A DNA stretch of 64,000 nucleotides from Heterocephalus glaber (GCF_000247695.1 NW_004624752.1:1814628-1878627); one strand, 5' to 3'. Positions 23,107 through 35,459 are shown, numbered from the stretch's first letter. A program made the numbers and translations. Notes: a model not told the origin generated them from the sequence alone.

Positions 23107-23185
23107 GGGGTTTTTTGTTTTTTTGTTTGTTTGTTTGTTTGTTTGTTTTTGGTACCGGGGATCGAACTCAGGACCTTATTTCAGT
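23107..23185 (-). mobile_element. truncated ID SINE with expanded (TTTG)n tail
   Basis: A (TTTG)n run (about 23111-23148) is directly followed by 'ggtaccggggatcgaactca' and 'ggacc', the 3' part of an antisense ID SINE. The tetramer array therefore grew in the poly-A tail of the SINE. Only ~30 bases of the body remain. Confidence 0.82.
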
Positions 23186-23369
23186 TTTTGTTTAGAGTTT
23201 CTTTAAGGGAGTGGAGCTTATTCAGAACTACTTACTCACCCGAGAGGCAGTACTAATTAACTATGGGACCCATACAACAATAGCAAGTGCGTTACTGCTC
23301 ACCCTCCCACGCTTGCAGATCACTGGCCATCTCATGGGTGGAAAGATGTAGGCTTTATTTTTGCCATCA

Positions 23370-25900
23370 TTATGAGAATTTCACTGATCATGAGTAAGAC
23401 GGTATCTTCCCATGGGTTTGGGGGATGCTTGCTTCTCTTTTTGCTGGAAATCACTGTTTGTGTCTTTACCTTGTGTTATTTGGGGCTGTTCATTTTTTCC
23501 TTTTGATTGGCACAAGCTTATTGTAAAGTAAGGACAACCATTTCTTTCCACATTTACCTGTCTGTTGTTTGTATTTTGCTGTTGTTTTCAACATTTTCAG
23601 ATTTAAAAAACAAAGTTTTTATGTTACATATAGTTTAGAAAAATGCTATCTTTTCTTCACTGCATCTCCTTTGTACCTTTGATCTGCACAGCTCGGGTCT
23701 GGTTCTGCCCTCTGTTCTGCTCCATGGATCTATAAACACATTTCTATAAATACAGCACCACCTTCACGACTGCTGCTAAGAGCACATCTTTCTTCAGGTA
23801 GTGTCATTCCTCCCAGCTCATTCTGCTTTCCTATATAAATTTTAGTAACAGGGGAAGAAAGTACCTGCTGGCATTTTGATAGAAATTGAAAGTTAACCTG
23901 TTGTCCATTTTGAACAAATTAATGTATTTACTATGTTGAATCTCTTACACCATGAATACAATATATCTTTCCATTGATTCAGGTTTCTTTGATTTATATT
24001 TCTTTCCTTTCCTTTTCATTTTTCTTTCTTTTTTTAGTACTGGAAATTGAACATAGGGTTTTCACACTTAGATACATCTCCAGCCTTTTTTTTCCCCCCC
24101 AAGAAAGGCTCTTTTTATGTTGCCAAGTTTCCCAGGTTGAGTTCAAACTTATGATCCTCTTGACTGATTTTTTTGTCTGACACTTCATACATTTCTGTGT
24201 ATAGCATTTCACACATTGCTATCACTAAGTAGCTTACCTTTTTATTGTTTTTGTAAGCAATGCTTTAAAATTTCCATTTCCAATTGTCCGTTGCTAAAAT
24301 ATGAAAATAAAATTGATTTTGTATATGTGTCTTATATTCTGTAACCTTGCTAAACATGCTTATTAGTCAAGTAGCATTTCTTATAAATTCATTCCATGGT
24401 GGTAACATTTTTTTCGAGCTTTTGTGTCTGATAAAGACTTTTCTGTCTTCATCTTTGAAGGATATCTTCTCTGGATATAGACATCACAGCTGACACTTTA
24501 TCACTTTAAAGATGTGGCTCTGGCTTCTTGCTTGGATGAATCTTTATGATAAATCTGCTGTCATCCTTATCTTTGTTCTTCTGTATGTGATATGACTTTT
24601 TATCTGACAAATTCAAGACTTTTTCCTTTATCAGTGGTTTTGAACAACTTTATGAGGGTGCACACTGTAGTTGTCTTATTGTTTGATCTTGGGGGTTCAT
24701 TGAGCTTCTGGGATTTGTGGGATTATAGTTTTCCTGAACTCACAAATAATTCAGCCATTATTTCTTCATGTATGTTCTTCTTTATTCTCTCTCTCTGAAG
24801 ACTGAATATACATACACACTTTATGCTTCTGTTAAAGAAGTTTCTTTATAGCTTACCAATGCTTTATTAATTTTTGTTTTTCTCTATATAGTTTATTTTG
24901 AATAACTTCTATTGCTACTTTTTCAATTTCACTGATATTTTCTTGTACAACTTCTAATTTATCATGAATCTTGCTCAGTATGGTTTTCATCTCATACATT
25001 GTCAATTTCATCTCATTTTCCATGCTGACTTCTATGCTCCTAATTAACATGCTCAATCTTTAGCATTCTGAACATATGACAACTAGTTATAATAACTATT
25101 TTTACATCCTCTGTTAATTCTAATTTCTGCGACAGACATAGCTGATTGTTTTTTCTTCTCATTTTCAGCTGAAATTGTCTGATTCTTTGTATAGTTAGTA
25201 GATTTTGGTTAGACTCCAGACCTTGTGACGTTTACCTTGTTGAATGATGAGTGTTTTTATGTTCCAAAATTATTCTTGAGCTTTATTCTGCTGTGATGTT
25301 GTTTACTTGGAAGCAGTTTATTTTTTCTTTTCTAGAGTTGTTTTCCACATCTGTGAGGCTGGAACAGGACAGAATTTGGTCTAGGTCCAATTTTCCTCTA
25401 TTCCTGCCTCTTGGACTCCTCTGCCCAGTGACCCCTGAATCGGGAGATTGCCCAGATAACTGGTGAGGATGGGGTTATGTTAGGGGTGGGCTTTGTTCCT
25501 CCAGTCTTTCTGGGCATTTTCCCCTCTGACTTGGGCCGCTTGCCCACTTGCGTGCTTTGGTTGTCATCTTGCGGAATACTGTACTAGGGAGGCCACTGGA
25601 GAAACACAAAGCTCCCCCAAGAGCTCTGTCCTGCAGATCCCACCTGAAACTTTGAATACTCAAGTCCGATGACTCAGCTCAGGTGTCCACTAGACTCTAT
25701 GTGGCCTCTTATGGACGGTGACCTGGGAGCACTCCCACACAGGTAGCAGCTAGGAAGGGCCCTTCTGCCTCCGCTGTCTCTTCTCCCTCAGGGATCCCAG
25801 CCCTGTGTGACATCCAGTGTTTGGAAAACCATTTTTTTCATATTATCTGGCTTTGTTGTTTCAGGCAAGAGGCTAGATCTGGTCCTTTTTATTCTATCTC
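23370..25900 (-). mobile_element. old L1/HAL1-like LINE, antisense
   Basis: AT-rich DNA reading as the complement of L1. An ORF2-like part with 'gattttgtatatgtg', 'ctgtaaccttgctaaac' and 'ttattagtcaagtag' occurs near 24310-24380. After it come ORF1/upstream-like phrases such as 'gcttctgggatttgtgggattatag' (parts) near 24705-24740 and a coiled-coil-like minus-strand frame (24853-25056). All coding capacity is lost. The right end is uncertain. The junction near 24400 may mark two different old copies. Confidence 0.65.
24030..24170 (-). mobile_element. B1-dID SINE, antisense, inside LINE
   Basis: The phrase 'tagtactggaaattgaacatagg' (parts), then 'agatacatctccagcc', a pyrimidine linker, and 'tatgttgccaagtttcccaggttgagttcaaac' (parts), is the complement of a dimeric B1-dID SINE. 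It splits the antisense LINE. Confidence 0.8.
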
Positions 25901-26529
25901 AGTCAGAAGTGAACAACGACTGTCTTCAGTACTGAATTAAAGAAAAAAAGATTTGACAATGGAGAAAATAAATATGCATGAGTCAATATGATATAAATAA
26001 ATGACTGAGCAAATAAACAAATGGGCAAGAAGAGATAGAGCTTTGTTATAGAAGAATTCCAGGATGCTATGCAGACCCTCCTCCCTCCAGGGGTGCAGGC
26101 AAACATGCTCCCCTTGTTTCCAGCAGTAGGCTGAGCCTGGTGACTGCTTTCCAAAGAATGGGCTCAAAAAAAAAGTTGAGTTCTCCTCCTGTGCAGAGGG
26201 GAGGTGGCAGGAGTCACTCCAGCAAGGTGCAGGTCAATGGCACCCTGATGGACGGGGAGGCCAGGACCCCACTGCAACGTGAAGATAGCACACCTCTCAC
26301 CTGTGGTACTTTTTGCAAAACCCAGTGACCGACGTGGCAGGTTCAGAGACGATCTCCAGGACACATGGCCAGCATTCTCCAGCACTAACACACTCATAAA
26401 ACATAAGGAGCCGTGGAAAGCTGTGGCAGCAGCAGGGGTGGGGAGACCTGGCAGTCGAACATGTGCAGGACCCTGATTAGATCCTAGGACAGAAAGTGGA
26501 CATTAATGGGAAACCTGGTGAATACGCTG
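25901..26529. other. sequence without recognised gene
   Basis: No credible coding frame. The first ~150 bases are A/T-rich and may be LINE-derived. Confidence 0.35.
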
Positions 26530-27960
26530 GAGTTATATTAAAAAAAAAGATTTGAAACAAAGCCAACACTGCAGTCCAGAAAGGAAAGAATTGACTCTTC
26601 AATAAGTGGGGTGCGATCAATTGGATATCTGTATGGGAAAAAATCACCTTGATCCCTTCTTTTTACTTTACATGAAAATCAATTTTAGATGGATTACAGG
26701 TCTAAATGTGAAAACAAGAAAGCTTTTAGAAGAGAGTATAGGAGTGTATCTTTGCAATCTTACTGTAGGCAGACTTCTTAACAAAACCGACGCTGGGAAA
26801 ACGGGCAAGTTGGGTTATACTAAAACTAAGCACCATCATTGATCAGATTTATCCACCACTGGGGGCATCAGGAGAGAGGTGACAAAGAGGGGCAGTGTTC
26901 ACAGTGCACAGTGCACAGTCCCCACAGGAACTGGCTGTTGTACCATGTAAAGAAGTCCAGATTAATAAGGATAAAAGACAAGTGTCTTAGTCACCTCCTT
27001 GTCACTGAGACACAACACCCCATACCCACAGCTTAAAGGACAGGTTTATTTTGGCTCATGGTTTCAGAAGTTTCAGTCCATGGTAGATAGGCTTCAACAC
27101 CAGAGCAGCATGGTGGAAGGGCCTGGGTGGAGGAGAGCTGCTCATGTCATGGAAGCCAGGAAGCAGCAAGAGAAGGGAGGAGCTAGGGAGGGAGATACAC
27201 CTGTCCAGGCCACGCCTCCAGTGACCCGCCCCTTCTGGCTAGGCCCCACTTCCCAACAGTAAGCCAGCTCTAGTGCCCCCATGGTCCAATTCTCTTCCAA
27301 AAGTCCTGCCTCTGAGCACAGGAGGTCTTTGGGTGACATCTAGATGTAAACCATAACAGCAACAGACAACAGGAGATGTTTAACTCTACCTGTCTCGCAG
27401 CCTGTGGCCCTGTGCACCATTCACGCCCTTACTACATGGGACCCAAGGAAGCACAAAAGTCAGCAAGGGTGAGGAGTGGCTCCAGCTCTTCATGTGGCGG
27501 CAGGTGTTTGTCACCAGGCTCAGCTCAGCATGTGGCTGCCCATTCCTGGGACGGATCCAGAAGGAACCTGCGCCCCAGAGCCTCACACTGGAACGCTTGT
27601 TAGAGCGCCTTGCATTCACCTATGGAGCCCACTGCTGTGCAAGGCAGCAGCACTGGTGTAGGCGCGTCCATGCATCCAGCTGGGAACGGAGCCCTGGACA
27701 CAGCAGGAACGCAGAGACACAGCACCACCCAGGGAGGAACCTCACGAACCGGAGAAGCTGGACACAAAAGACACACGTTTGATTTCATTTACATGAAGTG
27801 CAAACAGGGCAAAAGCAGCTGAAAGTGCTGAAGGTGGGCTTGGTGTCACCCTCCAGGGACAGATAGTGATGTGGAGCGAGGCTGGGGACTTCCAGGGGAC
27901 AGTCAGGTCCTTTGGTGGTGTGGCTGTGCCCTGTCTATGGGAATTCCACAAGCTGTGCCT
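26530..27960 (+). mobile_element. L1 3' portion, sense, split by an LTR
   Basis: The left part (26530-26845) carries ORF2 C-terminal sequence, e.g. 'caattggatatctgtatgg' and 'gatggattacaggtctaaatgtg' (parts), followed by 'gaaagcttttagaagag'. The right part (about 27640-27960) carries the ORF2 end and 3' untranslated region: 'gaagctggacacaaaagac', 'gatttcatttacatgaag'. A MaLR-like LTR (26983-27358) sits between them. The sequence between 27360 and 27640 is GC-rich and only loosely L1-like. Confidence 0.7.
26983..27358 (-). mobile_element. MaLR-like solo LTR, antisense, complete
   Basis: On the minus strand it begins TGTTATGGTTTACATC and ends CTAAGACA, giving complete TG...CA termini over 376 bp. 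It has an AATAAA-type polyadenylation signal (ttttattttgg... complement) near its 3' end. The start resembles the conserved TGATATGGTTTGG head of MaLR LTRs. Flanking pentamers (acaag, gcaac) share only three bases, so the duplication has decayed or the ends are off by a base. Confidence 0.8.
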
Positions 27961-28899
27961 TTGGATGTACGCCTGTCCTGCAATCCAAAGCTGAGATGAG
28001 AGGTCTTAAAAATAAACTTGTGTTTTGATTTGCGAAGGCTACGTGTAGTGCACAAGGTGTTTATTAAACTTTTCTCTGGATCCTTGTCTTATATTTGAAA
28101 TAATTTTAATAAAATAAAGCATGTGTGATTATAAAATGGGAAGTGAATATGCCCTATCCTTGCACCTACATAACCTCCTCTCCCAACTGCTGACATCAGT
28201 CCTGTTTCCCAAATTCCATCTTTCCATCTGGAAGATTCTGACCATTTTTACACAGAAGCTCAGGGGGCAGGAAATGTCTTAAGAATTATCCAGCGACAGT
28301 GACTCCTGGAGCTGATGGCTTCCGAAATGGGTTTCAGTTGCTGGGGTGCTCTTTGCTTCCCCACAGCCCCCTCACTCCTGCTTAACAAGAGGCTGTTCCG
28401 AGGCATGGTTAGTGCAACCCGCCCAAGGTCCTTGCCTGGCCCTGCCCCTCCCCACCAGAGCTCCGAACTTGGGCTGAGTTTCCAAGTTGCCTGAGCCCCA
28501 GTTTCCCCAGGATCAGAGCTAGCTACCAACAGCACCACATGTGCAGTTCTCTGGTGGAGGTGGATGCACAGGGCTCAGAGCCATGCTGGACATGCATCGG
28601 GCAACAGACTCCTTCAGCAGGTGGCATCACTGTGTCTGCACGGCTGGCTCTGAAGACTCACTGCCTGCTGTTAAGACAGTTCCATGCTGTGACAGGTTCC
28701 AGGCTCTGTGCTCAGCCTGGGGGTCAGAGGCCAGCACAACTTGTTTCTCTGCCAGGAGCCTCAGTTTGCAGCCCCAACACCATGACCAAGACTCCCTCAC
28801 CCATGTTCTCTCAACCAAGAATCACTGCTACCTCCCGCAGTCATCCCACCTGGATTGAGCTGTGGTTCCCAGTGTCTTTGCTCATAGGACACTGGTGCT
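27961..28899. other. sequence between L1 tail and ERV-L remnant
   Basis: Near 28018-28130 there is an AT-rich stretch that could be the end of the L1 tail. The remainder has no credible gene. The right part may include degraded retroviral 3' sequence of the neighbouring ERV-L, but I cannot show it. Confidence 0.35.
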
Positions 28900-30745
28900 G
28901 AGGGGCCTACAGGATCGGGCTCCACTGCCCTGCCAGTCTCCCCCGGCGCTCAGGTCACCTGTCCAGCCAGCACAGTGACTCCCTGCCTTGCCTGTTGGCT
29001 CAGAGGCACAAGGAGCCCAAAGCAGCTGGTGGCGTCTGGTTCAGTGCCACCATGGTAGAGGTAGTCGTCTCTCTGGAACTGAGACTTGGGCATCAGCAGA
29101 GCACTGGGTCATGGAGACAGGAAGAGACATTTTGCTGGTGAGTCTGTAGGAGAGGTGTGAGCAATACACCCATTTCCACAGCTTGATTCTTGGACCAATG
29201 AATCCTGGTTGTTGTAGGAACAAGAGCCAGCACTGTCTGGCAGAGAACCTTGTCCAAGCCCCCAAGGTAGTACCACTTGGCTGGTGCTGAGCTGAGTCCT
29301 ACACTTCTGTGTCCACTTCTCTTCAGCCAGCTGCCTCAGGAAAATGGAGAACACGACAGGGCCATTGCAGCCCAGGAGCATGAGCTCACTGCTACACTGT
29401 GCTGTCTCCTGGGGCAGCCGCAGTACTATGCAGAAGACTGCAGTGGTGGATGAGGCACTCTGGGAGTCTATGGTTGATAGGCTTGGCAGAAGCATTGTGT
29501 GCAAAGAAGACAAATTCACACCCAGGGTTTTGTCTGTTGCCACCTGAGGATGAACTGCTGTCCTTCCGTGGTGGAAGCAGTCCAGTGGCATTGACCTGCC
29601 CCTAGGCAGCTGGCTGACCACCTCCGGAATGGCGCCAGATTGGAGTGCAGGCTTGGTCTCTGCTGCTGGCAAATTGGGGGTCAGCGGTGGCTGTAGCCAG
29701 GTCAGCCTCAGGGAGTGGAAGTCATGTGGCTGAGCCCATGCATTACTCCCAGCGCTGCCACCATGGGCACTTTGTTCATGAGCCCATAGGGCAATGACAG
29801 CACTGTTTAGGGAAAGAATCAACTGAAATGCACAGTATGTCATCCTCTGTGTCATCCTCTATGCCTCATGGTTAAGATTCTCCTCTGCCAAGATCACCCT
29901 TTGGTAGACATTCTCATGGGACATGTATAGCTTCATGATTTTTGCCCACTCAAAGCAGCCTATCCACACACCCAGGCCTCCTGGCCACTGACCTGCCAAC
30001 CATGTCTCTTCCAAGCCACTACCAATCCAATAGGTCAGACTTTTGGCACAAGCCCAAGAACTGGTAGGAAATTACACATCTGGTCATTCCCCTCCCAAGT
30101 AAGCTTTACATCCAGGTGCGATGCTCAGAGTTCTGGCCCAGGAGTATTTCCCTTCCCCACTGCCCTCAGGGACCCCTGAAGCAGCCATAGCACTGCAGCT
30201 GTACAGAACCCCTATAGGCCAAGCTGAGTCATCTCTTTCCCATCAGCTGATCACAGCAGCAACCCCCAAGGCCATAGGTGGGGCCGGAGAGAGGAGCCAG
30301 TGTGGTAGAAGTGGTGACCACTTCCGCATGTCACTTACTGTGGCTTCAGGGCCTGCTCAGGACTGATTGCTCACTTAGCACTTCTGCTGGGGAATATTTG
30401 TTTGGATTTATGTTTGGGGGGCTGATTGCACTCAATTCGTTGTGTGGGGGGGTCAGGCTCAGGATACCCATGGACTTCAGGGCCTGCACCGGAATTCACC
30501 TACAGGGGCCTGCTAAAGGCTTAGACCACCATGTCTGCCACCGGATCGCAGACACCACTGGGCCAGATGGCAGAGTGGCCCACCCAGCAGCCCGTGCCAT
30601 GGCGGAGCCTTCTCTTGTTCTGGGCCTACTCAGAACCAGCAGCATTCTGATTCTTGGTAACAGGCCTGAGCAGCACACGGAGATGAAGAACACATCTTTA
30701 TGACATCTTTAATGTCAAAGCAGGCTCATAACATGTTGTTCCTGG
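28900..30745 (-). pseudogene. ERV-L (class III) endogenous retrovirus pol remnant: RNase H tail, integrase, dUTPase
   Basis: Frameshifted minus-strand translations show ERV-L landmarks in the right order. An integrase zinc-finger-side segment (ALWAHEQSAHGG) lies near 29754-29789. QQQRP is near 29660 and a GQQFIL core segment near 29550-29570. RIHWSKNQAVEMG is near 29170-29210. A dUTPase-like FGLLVPLSQQARQGVTVLAG lies near 28960-29030. The pieces occupy different frames and contain stops, so nothing is functional. The 248-codon frame at 29109-29855 is a composite that stays open by chance through these shifts. Upstream, 29880-29980 may hold the RNase H end. The dUTPase after integrase is characteristic of the ERV-L group. 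Identification is by recognition of the family pattern only. Confidence 0.75.
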
Positions 30746-30781
30746 CTTTTGGTTGAAGGTAGGGCCAGATGCAACAATTTA

Positions 30782-31138
30782 TCCTTGTTACTTCCCTCAT
30801 TGCTGGAACAAAATACCTGACACTCGCAATTTAAGGAAGGAGAGATTTATTTGGCTCATGTTTCAGTCCATAATTGGCTGGCTCCAAGGCAGGACAGCAC
30901 GGCAAAGGGGCATGGAGGAGAGCTGCTCACAGCATGGGAGACAGGAAGCAGAGAGTGAAGGGAAGAATTGGGAAGAGAGATAGACCCTTCCAGTCACACC
31001 CACAGTGACCATCTCTTCCAACCAGAACCCACCTTCTAACAGCAAGTCAGCTATAAGCCCCGTAATTGAATCACCTTTCAAAAGCCTCACCTTTGAGTAC
31101 ATAAGGCTTTGGGGAGACATCTTGATATAAACCATGAC
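30782..31138 (-). mobile_element. MaLR-like LTR, antisense, inside the ERV-L remnant
   Basis: It shares with the other copies the order 'aaaatacctgac', 'agagatttatttggctcatg', 'ggagagctgctcac', 'gacaggaagcag', 'cacagtgacc' and 'gacatcttgatataaaccat'. The termini are less crisp than in the 26983 copy. It separates integrase/RNase H-side sequence from protease-like sequence of the ERV-L. Confidence 0.78.
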
Positions 31139-32340
31139 TGAAGAGATATCACAACATGTCCCTCTAGAAATGTGAGATAGAAGACCCTGAATTCTCATCA
31201 GACTCTCTCCCTCCTCTGACAAGAAGTATCTCACCAGTAAGTCCAGACAGTTGCTCCGTCTTGCTTACTAGGTGCACTCAGCCTGAGGTCATCAAAGTCA
31301 CAGGCCAGTGTCACCTTGTGGACAGGGAGGTACGGAGGAAGGAGGCAGACAAATGGCTGGGGACCAGGAGACTGGGAACCAGGAGATGCTCCAGCAATCT
31401 GTCACAGCAGCTGCAACAGAAGTGGCCCCTGGTTAAGCTTCCAGGAATCCACCTGCATTCTCTTGCATCCACCTGACGTCTGCAGGCCGTAGGAGGGACG
31501 AAAAGGGCAGTGTGGCCCCTGCCACCCAGGCCTTGATGGAGGCACTGAACTCTGCAGTGCCTATAGGAAAGTGTGTCACTGTTGGCTTCCTGTTTTCTTC
31601 TCTCACCTTTCTGGCCATCACAGTCCATGCTGCAAGTCAGGCGACCAATGTGGATTCTACCAGCTGCTGAGGATGTCTGCTCCACTGATACTTTGGACAC
31701 TGGATACATAAGCACTGGATGATTTGGGGAATCCCCTGGGATCCTTGTGAGATGGGGCTGAGCTAGAGCTCTGTTGACCTGGCCTCCATAGGCCCTGTTC
31801 TGATGGGTGGGTCACCCTGGAATTTTGGGTCTCCTAAAATCAATGTCCCTTCAGAGCCAATGTCCAGCAGTGCCCAAAGTTCCGATTATCCTTTTTCCCA
31901 GTGCACAGTAATCCTGGTGAGGGTCACAGGTCCTTCTGGGTGGGGCTGGGAGAACCATAAACAGCACAGAATCTTCCCACTGTGGCTGGGTCCTTCCCGG
32001 AGTGGATGGGCCTCCCTTCCTGCAAGGGATTGAGTCTGGGAACCAGGTTGAGTTGGAGCCTGGAAACCGATTGAAGGGCAGTGACTCTGCGTGATTCAAA
32101 TTGGACTGGTTCTCTTGACCTGGAACTCCTCCACTTACACGGATCAAGCACACACTTAGTGGGCTGCCAATCTTTCTGCTTCGCAGGCAACACGAGCCCA
32201 CACTGTGGACTCCGCCTGTCAGACCATCTGAACAGTGCTGTAACTCTGCTGACTGCTCACTGCTGTCCCTTAGCCCCTGCCTCACTAGATTCCAAAGACC
32301 CCCTTGCATTTAAGGATCTCTGTGCCTCACAAATCCACTT
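31139..32340 (-). pseudogene. probable ERV-L gag-pro/pol continuation, degraded
   Basis: Minus-strand frames of 134, 152 and 89 codons overlap here with Pro/Arg/Cys-rich retroviral-like composition. A short segment GTLGTAGHWL followed after a stop by AYGGQV-like residues could be a decayed aspartic protease active site and flap. Position fits: in a minus-strand provirus, gag-pro should lie to the right of pol. Most reverse transcriptase sequence appears missing. Homology is inferred from context more than sequence. Confidence 0.4.
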
Positions 32341-32734
32341 CTCAGGGCTGTAGTGAAGCTGAGTCCTCTGGACCCTCCCATGGTGGGAAAGCAGGGTCAA
32401 TATTCAATCTCTGTCAGTCTTTGAATCCCTTACTCTGTGCTGAACCAAGGTAGGTCTGGATTCCAACTCACTCCCTGAGTCCATGTTTCATCCAATCAAT
32501 CAAGTGATCAGTGGTGGTCTTTCTAATTATCCCCTCCCCAAGCCACATGATACCATCCCCCAGTGTCTGTGGGGACAGGGATCAAGGCCCTCTTCAGACA
32601 CCAGAGCCCGCAGGTGCTGTCACCATTCATTGTGCTTTGTCACCTTTCTTGGCCTCAAAGATGCCCAGTGGATTCGCAGAAGCACCCTGGCTGTGTCTGA
32701 GAGGGCCCCGGAGATGTGACCTGAGGACTGTATG

Positions 32735-32943
32735 TAGGCCCCTGGTGCTTTCTTCTCAGTGCTGTTCCCTTCCCCTGTTTCCCAGCTGCCATGAGCTAAG
32801 TAGATTTGCTCCACCAGACCCTTCTGCCATGATGCTGTGGAGCCAGCCAACCACGGACCAGATCCCCTGAAACCATGAGCCAGATTAAACTTCTCCTTTT
32901 TGAAGTCATGGGTGTTGGGTATTCAGCTATGGGAAGATAATAC
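32735..32943 (+). mobile_element. MaLR-like LTR 3' half, sense
   Basis: The order 'gccatgagctaagtagatttgctccacc' (parts), 'ttctgccatgatgctg', 'ccaaccacgga', 'ctgaaaccatgagccag' and 'attaaacttctcc' matches the 3' half of the window's LTR family. The 5' half is not recognisable to the left. Orientation is opposite to the ERV-L, so it is not the provirus's own LTR. Confidence 0.72.
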
Positions 32944-35459
32944 AGATGCCATGTCTCTGACATGACATGGTGTCGCTTTTGCACAGAACCCATGCACAAC
33001 CCCCTGTACTTTTCAGTCCATCTCTACAGTCCTCACAACACTGACCACAGTGTAAATGTTGTGTACACAGTTGCCACACTGTACTGCCTAGGGAACAATG
33101 ACACAGAAAGAGTCTGCTCATGTTCAAGAAAGGTGCAAGCATTTTGACCTAACTCTACCTTTGATGGGAGGGTGGCTGAGTCTGTAGATGGGCAGCCCAT
33201 GGACACCACAGGCTGACTGTTGTGATCCCAGGGTCTCTGCCTATTTGGCCTGTGTCAGCACATTCAGGCAAACCCAACTTGATCTTCCTTTACTCTTATC
33301 CCACGCCCTTAATACTCCATGGGTTTTCTCAGGATTTCTGTCTCTGGAGCTTGGAAAACTGTATTTGGTTTGGGGTGTGTGTGCCTCATCCTGGGTCACA
33401 CTGTGGGCCTTACCTTCAAGGGCTGCTGGTTCTCCTTGTGGGTTACAGGAAAGAAGTGGGCACAGCTCAAGGAGGGGCAGCACAGGCCATTGCCTCCTGA
33501 GATGCCTCTGGTCAGCATACACCAGACAACGGGAGCTCAACGAGTGTCCAGCTCAGCCCCTTGCAGAATGAGACTCTGGCTTTGGTTTCCTGGAGTCTCC
33601 CCTCTTCAGCTGCAGGGACAAGGGCAGATGTGGTGTTCACACGTCCTCACATCTGCAGGCACGGGGCCCTGGAGCCTGAGTCTCTGCCCTGAGCTCCTTG
33701 CTTTGCCTTCTCCCTCTCTGTATGGTCAGAGCAGCCAGCCAACCTCAGGGCACTCACCAGGTTGACAGAAATGTGCTGAGCCCCCACTTAAAGGGTCACA
33801 CAGAGCCTCACCTTGCCTTCCTGCTTGATTAGGACCCAATGGTGATGTGGTGTCTCTCTATGGCCACAGCATGCCGTGACCTCCTTACTGGAAACAGCTA
33901 TTAGTGCTTTAAACCAATCAGGCTGGAGAAAGATTTGGAGAAAGTGAGAGTAGAGAACAATTCAGAAAACTGGAAAGGAAGAGGAGGAGCTTGCAGGTGG
34001 TAGCAGCCTGGTGGTTTTGGGGCTTGACAGCAAGTGTGAAGGCTGCAGGGGAAGGAAGTGGCTGGGGCTCAGGTAGAAGTGACACAGCAGCCTGGGGACA
34101 AAATGTGCCCTTCATTGTGCTCATAAGACCTGTAGCTAATTATGGGAGACGCCTGCCCCCAATGTGGTTAAGGCCAAACTGCTCTACTTAGAGCCAACTA
34201 CTTGTAGATGTGAACCCTGTCACAGATACCCAGGATGCCACAAGCAATACCTACATCAGTGTTTGACAGAGCAACCTGGCACCGGGCACTGGCCACATTG
34301 ACTGACCACGGATGTGACTAATTCTGGACATCTTAGCATGTTCCACTGGGCTGCTGGCCTGTGTGTGAGAACATGGTACCCTTGCCACAGGAACTTGATT
34401 AAAGAAAAGGCAATTCATGACCAGTCTGTCTTCCACGTGGAATTTTAAATCCCTTTGTCTGGCTAGCCAAAATGTCTGTGCAAGTATCTGGTTGGAATGT
34501 TATTAGGTGTATAAGTAACACAGGAAAGACCAACTCTCACTGAAAATATGGCTACATCCTCGGGAACTTGCATGGGAAAGTCTGGTTTGAAATGTGTTAA
34601 CATTACACACAAGTGTACCCTACACGTTAGGGTAAAAGATAAGTTGACAAAAACAACATTTATTTTTCAGAAATAGTCTGTTTTGATTAGCAATGGAGGG
34701 AAAACATATTCATAATAAGAAAGTTACTTTATAAAATACCCAAGGGCATATTTCGTTAGCTAGGTATGTAGACAACCATAACACCAGAATAGACAGCAAG
34801 ATATAGGGTGTTTCTTGATGGGGGAATTTCAGGCACTGGACAGGGATAAACCCAGAAACCTGTGTGGAGTGGTGGAGGAGTGATGGAACAGATGCCAGGG
34901 TCCCCATAGGCCTCGCTGTGTGTTGGGGAGCAAGTTCTTTAAGATCCACCGACTTCCATCTGTCTTCTACTCTTCCTTGAAAACTGGTCCTCATAATACC
35001 AGTCTGTTCACACCCTTGTGTTTTGGGGATCAAGTGTGAAGTGGCAATGAAATTGTTTTCCATCCTGCAAAGGCTTTGTGAGTGTAGCTTTCTAATTTAA
35101 AGTGGCATCAGACAGAGATGATTTCCCTTCTCTTCTGTTGTGTGTGTGTTCATGTGAGTGTGCACTTGTGTGTGCATCATCTTCACTTTATGAACTGCTA
35201 AATTAACAATCTTCCCTTGTCGGAGCTCAGGAGAAAATTCTAAACTGTGTGCTTTCCAGCCCATGCAGTGCAGGTGATTCTGTGTTCACCTCTGGGGTGG
35301 AAGGGAGTGGCTGTGGGACTCCCCCAGCCAGCATCTTGTAACCTGTGGCTTCTCCCCCACGTTAACTCCCTCCACGTCCCAGCCGTGCAGGTTGGTGAAT
35401 CGAACTGACCAGTTAAATACTCTGGGTGAGGCAGATGTTTGAAATGCAGAGTTGGTGCA
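32944..35459. other. unique sequence, no gene recognised
   Basis: It contains frames up to 148 codons on the + strand (33319-33765) and others overlapping it. None has a recognisable domain. The interval 34610-34760 is AT-rich and 35140-35180 is a degenerate TG run. Part of 33.2-34.4 kb could be older ERV sequence, but I could not support that. Confidence 0.4.

Noticed and set aside
24853..25056. Coiled-coil-like minus-strand frame (67 codons) as a small gene
   Set aside because: It lies within antisense L1/HAL1-like sequence and is most simply a decayed LINE ORF1 piece.
29109..29855. 248-codon minus-strand frame as a live gene
   Set aside because: Its translation crosses several frames of an ERV-L pol relic. 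Recognisable motifs lie in other phases and are separated by stops, so the frame is open by chance.
33200..34440. Additional ERV gag sequence upstream of the ERV-L relic
   Set aside because: I could not find a gag landmark (major homology region or zinc knuckle), so there is no support beyond position.
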